Below, one piece after another: positions 60,768 to 64,000 of a DNA stretch of 64,000 bases. The stretch's first letter is position 1. Each line of letters starts with the position of its first letter. Below the pieces are notes generated by a model. The model did not search any database. It was not told where the DNA came from and saw nothing but the letters and a program-made list of their open reading frames with translations. Source of the DNA: Staphylococcus ratti (GTDB lineage Bacteria; Bacillota; Bacilli; Staphylococcales; Staphylococcaceae); NCBI RefSeq assembly GCF_020883535.1, contig NZ_CP086654.1, positions 124,001-188,000 of the forward strand. Reading direction: 5' to 3'. The position numbers were made by a program, and so were the translations under genes.

Positions 60768-61055
60768 ATGAAAACAGTAAAAGTGTATCAATACGATGCT
60801 TTTTTGTGCGAACCAAACCAAGGTAACCCCGCTGATGTTGTATTAAACGGTGATGTATTAACAACTGATGAAATGCAGGCTATTGCACATGAAGTACAAA
60901 TTGAAACGAACGCGGGTACCATTCCGGTGGCTATTGAGAAAGCATCAGGAAGTTGGAAGGTGACAATGACACAAAATCCTACTCAATTTAAGCCTTTTAA
61001 TAGTTCAGTTCGTCAATTGTGTGAGGCGATGAAGCCAGTCATATCAAAGATTTAA
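60768..61055 (+). pseudogene. PhzF-family isomerase remnant
   Basis: The 95-codon frame begins like a PhzF-type protein (KVYQYDAF, then GNPADVVL and MQAIAHEV) but jumps directly to QIETNAGTIPV, which in intact family members lies much further on. About 80 residues appear to be deleted, including the catalytic region. After SSVRQL the frame runs into the dispersed repeat (MKPVISKI, stop), so the C-terminal half is lost. The product cannot be a working enzyme. Confidence 0.75.
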
Positions 61056-61090
61056 GGGTAACTATCCAGAGAGGATAGTTACCCTTATTA
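61029..61090 (+). repeat. Dispersed repeat copy A with a perfect 14-base hairpin
   Basis: GAAGCCAGTCATATCAA, then GATTTAAGGGTAACTATCC, is followed by a five-base loop and the perfect complement (stem 61054-61067 with 61073-61086). The first part recurs at the right end of the window and, weaker, at 61888. The hairpin could also act as a terminator. Confidence 0.75.
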
Positions 61091-61163
61091 TTGTATTAAA
61101 TGTAAACCATACGCTATGCATATGGTTACGGAAAAGTTTCACTTTTTCTTGTAAAAACTGGTT

Positions 61164-61324
61164 TCATTGCTCTTGACTGACTGTATTGTCCAAAACACCC
61201 TCTTGTTGTAATGTTTGATAATTAACATTTTCAAGCTCGTCAGCATTTATAGAATCAGAAAAATAAAGTAAAATAAAAGAAGTTGTAAATATTAAAGCTA
61301 AACAAAAAGTGATTATTTTTTCAC
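61164..61324 (-). pseudogene. Small secreted peptide gene with a broken start
   Basis: On the minus strand an AAGGAA site and GTG (61324) precede a run of six A. Adding one A gives a 53-residue protein with a clear signal peptide (IITFCLALIFTTSFILLYFS, then SINADELENV) and a short acidic tail. As written, the frame hits TAA after three codons. One base lost from the A run explains this. I do not recognise the mature peptide. Confidence 0.45.
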
Positions 61325-61409
61325 ATGTATTTTCCTTTCGTTTACAATTGATATTACATAAGTGACTTCAAAAGTAAGTTGACAAAAACATAAATAAAGG
61401 TGTTTGAAA

Positions 61410-61771
61410 ATGAAATACAAGTATTTATGCGTATTATTAGCGCTTATGCCAATAGAATTTATAGGAGCCTATGTTAATTACACATCAAGTTCATTGCTTG
61501 GGTATATTCCTTACCTCATTATTTCTACACTTATTAGCTTACATATATTTAAAAATACGATTAAAAAAGTGCGTTTATACTAATAAGCAGAATTTTGGGG
61601 GTTATCGTTTCTTTGGGGATTACCCAAATGTTTCTGAATAATTACAATGCCTCAAATTATTTCAAACCCTTTTCAACAAATGAATTCATGATATTTTTAG
61701 GTATTATCAATTTCGTAATAATCGCTATTATTTATTTAGTCATATATGGGTTTTCTTCAAAGAACAATTAG
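61410..61771 (+). pseudogene. Four-helix membrane protein, frameshifted
   Basis: ATG 61410 with AAAGGTG encodes MKYKYLCVLLALMPIEFIGA and two membrane helices, then stops at 61581-61583. A second frame continues with ISRILGVIVSLGITQMFL and a final helix NFVIIAIIYLVIYGF, ending at 61771. Joined, they make a membrane protein of about 120 residues. A one- or two-base indel near 61580 separates them. Function unknown. Confidence 0.55.
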
Positions 61772-61860
61772 TACTTATATATAAGAAAATTTATTCCATA
61801 ATCTCAATCACACCATAATTTATATCTTAATTTCGAGCATTTGAAGAAACTCGACATTTA

Positions 61861-61950
61861 TACATGAAAAAGCCATTTTTTGTGTTTGAAGCCAAGTATA
61901 TTAACGATTTAAGAGTAACTATTCCCAGCGAGACAGTTACCTTTATTATC
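61861..61950 (+). repeat. Dispersed repeat copy B, diverged
   Basis: The sequence ATGAAAAAGCCATTTTTTG, TTTGAAGCCAAGTATATTAA and CGATTTAAGAGTAACTATTC matches copy C at 63936-64000 over about 60 bases, with several differences. Its hairpin is weaker than in copy A. Confidence 0.65.
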
Positions 61951-61998
61951 AAGAAAAGAAGAGACTCGTTTTCACTCGATAAAGGAGCGATGTTAAAT

Positions 61999-62163
61999 AT
62001 GCAAAATGTTAAGCTGATAATAAAATTAATAATAACTCTTTTAGGGCTATATGTAATCTTCAATGATAATCAACATACTGCATTTATACTTTTTATAAGC
62101 ATCACTATAGGATATATCATTTTTGAAAGTATATTTGACCTTAAAAATAATAACAGAAGTTAA
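61999..62163 (+). CDS. Small two-helix membrane protein
   Basis: This 54-residue protein (MQNVKLIIKLIITLLGLYVI...) has two membrane helices and a basic tail (DLKNNNRS). AAAGGAG lies eleven bases upstream of ATG 61999; an ATG at 61990 is too close to that site. A longer in-frame reading from 61864 starts in the repeat and is unlikely. Build recalls small immunity or holin-like proteins, but nothing firm can be said. Confidence 0.45.
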   Translation: MQNVKLIIKLIITLLGLYVIFNDNQHTAFILFISITIGYIIFESIFDLKNNNRS

Positions 62164-62612
62164 AATTTACACCCGTTCAAAACATAAATTTCACACATGT
62201 CAGGTCCAATTAGATTCGGCTGCGCTTTTTATATTTATTCCAATTGCTTTACTGAGGTTGAATTTCTGACCTCTTAACAAACCAAAAGCTTGTCGAACGG
62301 TCGGCTCAATAGCTCACGCAATACCGACATTCGACTAAAAGTTTAGTTAAGGATTACCTCTCAATATCAATAAATTTTCTCGGTTTAAATGCGTGCTTGT
62401 TTTATGTTCTGATTTCATCCTGTGTGATATATTGGTTTATAGTCGATTTATTCCTTGTTTAAACGGCACAACTGAAGAAACTCGGAATTAACGCATCTTC
62501 AATTTCTCGTGATAAACCCTGTTTAATTAAGATTATTTTTTATTTGTTATCTATCCGCGGGCGCACTTACACAGCTAAAAAATATCGATCTTAATTTGCG
62601 TGTGATGTCTTA
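62164..62612. other. Gene-free region with a mobile-element remnant
   Basis: Bases 62289-62353 match, in inverted orientation, the remnant at 327-392. The adjacent GC-richer patch (about 62200-62290) may belong to the same element; on the minus strand it reads AIEPTVRQAFGLLRGQKF in one frame but has stops on either side. The remaining sequence shows nothing I can identify. Confidence 0.4.
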
Positions 62613-63043
62613 ATGTCTTATTTTGTCTTTTTTGGAGAAATAAATAAAAAGAGCGAAGTAGAACCATCAGGAAACACTATATTTGTGACTAAAAAATTAT
62701 ATAAAAAGTACGGTTCTAACGGTTTTAAGTAATCAAAAACTGTATCAAGAAAATAACTGACTAAAATAGACAAAGCAGCATCAAGTAATAAAGGAATTCG
62801 AGATGTAGTAAATTCAGTAGGAGTAGGATTCATAACAAGTCCACTTTCTCCTTATGTAAGTGTAACAGCTGTGGTAGCGACAGCTATAGCAACCCATGCT
62901 TTGCCACACTCATCTGATCAACTAAAGTCTACATAAAAAAATCTATCGCTAAAAAATTTAAATTAACAGATCATTATCAATTTATTAGACATGGCACCGA
63001 TAAATATTATGTAGTAAGTTATTTTAGCACAAAACCAATTTAA
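62613..63043 (+). pseudogene. Multiply interrupted gene of unknown function
   Basis: From ATG 62613 one frame reads MSYFVFFGEINKKSEVEPSG, with in-frame TAA at 62730 and again seven codons later, then continues in the same frame as KIDKAASSNKGIRDVVNSVG and a hydrophobic stretch (SVTAVVATAIATHAL) before a TAA at 62934. A one-base shift then gives LTDHYQFIRHGTDKYYVVSY to the end at 63043. The joined protein would be about 143 residues. Two stops and a frameshift show decay. I do not recognise the family. Confidence 0.55.
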
Positions 63044-63070
63044 AACAGAGGATTAATCCTCTGTTTTTTT
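63042..63070. terminator. Bidirectional terminator
   Basis: AAAACAGAGGATT and its perfect complement form a 13-base stem with no loop bases beyond the palindrome centre, followed by T7. It overlaps the ends of both convergent genes. Confidence 0.75.
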
Positions 63071-63238
63071 CTTTTTTCTTGCTATATTTTTTTCTAATAA
63101 AATATATGAAACTGTTCCACATATCACAAAAATAACAGCTACTGAAAACCAAGAGAAAAACTGAAATTCAATATTTATAATTATCATAATTACTAAACTA
63201 ATTAAAAAAATGAAAAACCACAAAAATCTTTCTTTCAT
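63053..63238 (-). CDS. Small two-helix membrane protein
   Basis: This 61-residue protein has two membrane helices (LWFFIFLISLVIMIIINI and FSVAVIFVICGTVSYILL) and a strongly basic tail (KKNIARKKKKTED). GGGGGAA lies about seven bases upstream of ATG 63238, a good site. It resembles the 54-residue protein at 61999 only in build. Function unknown. Confidence 0.6.
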   Translation of the reverse strand: MKERFLWFFIFLISLVIMIIINIEFQFFSWFSVAVIFVICGTVSYILLEKNIARKKKKTED

Positions 63239-63289
63239 TTATAATTCCCCCTTTGTTACTCTTCATTAATTTCATCTGTCATTTGCTTA

Positions 63290-63821
63290 TTAACTTCTTT
63301 GTTCTCTTAAATCATGTAATGCACTTGCTAAGTATTCTTTTTTATTCCAAATATAGAAAATTTGATAAATGCATTCTGTAGAATCAACCTCTGTTAAATA
63401 ATCCAAATCCTCATTTTTCAATTTCTTTCTTGTCTCTTTAAAAAGACCTGAATATACCAAAACTTGCTTAACTTTCAAAGGTTTATAAAATGCATCAAAT
63501 AATCGGTATCGTTACTGGAATATTTAGCTATTTTGTAAAGCTTTTTATTATTTTGTTTAATCTTTTGAACATGAACTTGTATAATATCTTGATTACATGT
63601 TACATCACGTCATGATTCAAGCCGTTCTTTTTTATATGGTACTTCTAGTTTTCAAACATAACCCTATAACCTTTTGAATCGTTCTTACTTTTTTACGCTC
63701 AAACATTTTCTTGAAAGCCTTATTATATTCCCTTACAAATTCCATTTGATTTTTCCCAATATGACGTACTATAAAATTCTGAAACACTTGATTTCTTTGT
63801 TTTCTCAGTATACTTATCCAT
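63290..63821 (-). pseudogene. Decayed rolling-circle plasmid replication protein (RepU/Rep_1 type)
   Basis: Pieces in different frames line up, in order, with pUB110-type RepU: MDKYTEK (ATG 63821), RNQVFQNFIVRHIGKNQM, then after a deletion YNKAFKKMFERKKV, GYV-stop-KLEVPYKKERLES, DIIQVHVQKIKQNNKKLYKIAKYSSNDTDYL, and FYKPLKVKQVLVYSGLFKE with a tail ending LHDLREQRS. At least two frameshifts, two in-frame TGA codons and a loss of about 90 residues that includes the metal-binding and HUH regions show the gene is dead. RepU nicks the plasmid double-strand origin. The remnant suggests a small plasmid once integrated here. I quote the match from memory of RepU, not a search. Confidence 0.7.
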
Positions 63822-63935
63822 GTTATAAAACACAAAAACAACTTAGCTTTTCTAAAACTAAGTATATGAAAAGGTTGCTTTTTCTCCTTTCTGTAAAGTT
63901 TATGACTGGACATCTTAAACGATACATTAATAGGT

Positions 63936-64000
63936 ATGAAAAAACCACATTTTCGCGCTTGAAGCCAGTCATATCAACGATTTAAGGGTAACTATCCCCA
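63936..64000 (+). repeat. Dispersed repeat copy C, cut by the window end
   Basis: ATGAAAAAACCACATTTTCG leads into CTTGAAGCCAGTCATATCAA and CGATTTAAGGGTAACTATCC. From GAAGCCAG onward it differs from copy A by one base before the window ends. Copies A and C are direct repeats flanking about 2.9 kb of decayed genes. Confidence 0.75.

Noticed and set aside
63632..63913. A 93-codon minus-strand frame at the right end taken as a gene
   Set aside because: Only its middle part matches the Rep-type protein, and its start lies in unrelated sequence. It is one piece of the frameshifted Rep remnant.

Overview
This window reads as the chromosome of a Staphylococcus that is not S. aureus. Codon use is AT-rich. 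Staphylococcal families recur throughout: IsaB, BraRS/BraDE, DUF1433, a SaCas9-type CRISPR system, bioDAFW, and SraP with its accessory Sec genes. The complete glucuronide pathway points to the S. hyicus/S. intermedius side of the genus. That species placement is inference only.

Layout. 0-1.6 kb: a truncated gene at the left edge, a small membrane protein, a VOC protein and repeat remnants. 1.6-6.1 kb: a BraRS-type two-component system with a BceAB-type ABC transporter whose permease gene carries a frameshift. 6.3-12.7 kb: an IsaB-like secreted protein, a small secreted protein, a divergent ornithine carbamoyltransferase paralogue, a probable type I toxin-antitoxin pair beside a LexA box, an MbcS-like acyl-CoA synthetase and a flavoprotein dehydrogenase. 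12.9-19.6 kb: a type II-A CRISPR-Cas locus in the order array, DUF1433 gene (opposite strand), tracrRNA, cas9, cas1, cas2, long csn2. cas9 is cut by one in-frame stop at codon 459, and everything after the stop is intact. 19.6-25 kb: mntH behind an MntR-type operator, then nagZ plus a HAD phosphatase divergent from an AraC regulator. 25.4-33.7 kb: one seven-gene operon (kdgA, kdgK, transporter, uxaC, uxuA, SDR fructuronate reductase, uidA) that takes glucuronides to pyruvate and glyceraldehyde-3-phosphate. 33.7-40.3 kb: a LytTR/DUF3021 pair, a BirA-operator-controlled bioDAFW operon that lacks bioB, and an L-lactate permease. 41-60.6 kb: a 3015-residue serine-rich LPXTG adhesin and its dedicated export and glycosylation genes secY2-asp1-asp2-asp3-secA2-gtfA-gtfB, with asp3 probably frameshifted near its start. 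60.7-64 kb: a gene graveyard containing a phzF remnant, frameshifted membrane and secreted proteins, a multiply broken unknown gene, and a decayed rolling-circle plasmid Rep gene (RepU type). This stretch is bounded by copies of a hairpin-bearing repeat.

How the parts work together. The adhesin cannot reach the surface by the normal Sec route. Its KxYKxGKxW signal and serine-rich repeats need the downstream SecA2/SecY2/Asp1-3 exporter and the GtfA/GtfB O-glycosylation pair. The glucuronate operon is a self-contained catabolic unit. The CRISPR locus has every part, but cas9 as written gives only a 458-residue fragment.

The most notable points are the single-codon inactivation of an otherwise intact SaCas9 orthologue, an apparently SOS-linked holin-like type I toxin locus missed by ORF-length cut-offs, the plasmid-derived graveyard at the right end, and inverted repeat copies at the two ends of the window. 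Three large genes (braE, cas9, asp3) each carry one single-base lesion. Either the strain has recent mutations or the assembly has residual errors, and the sequence alone cannot decide which.
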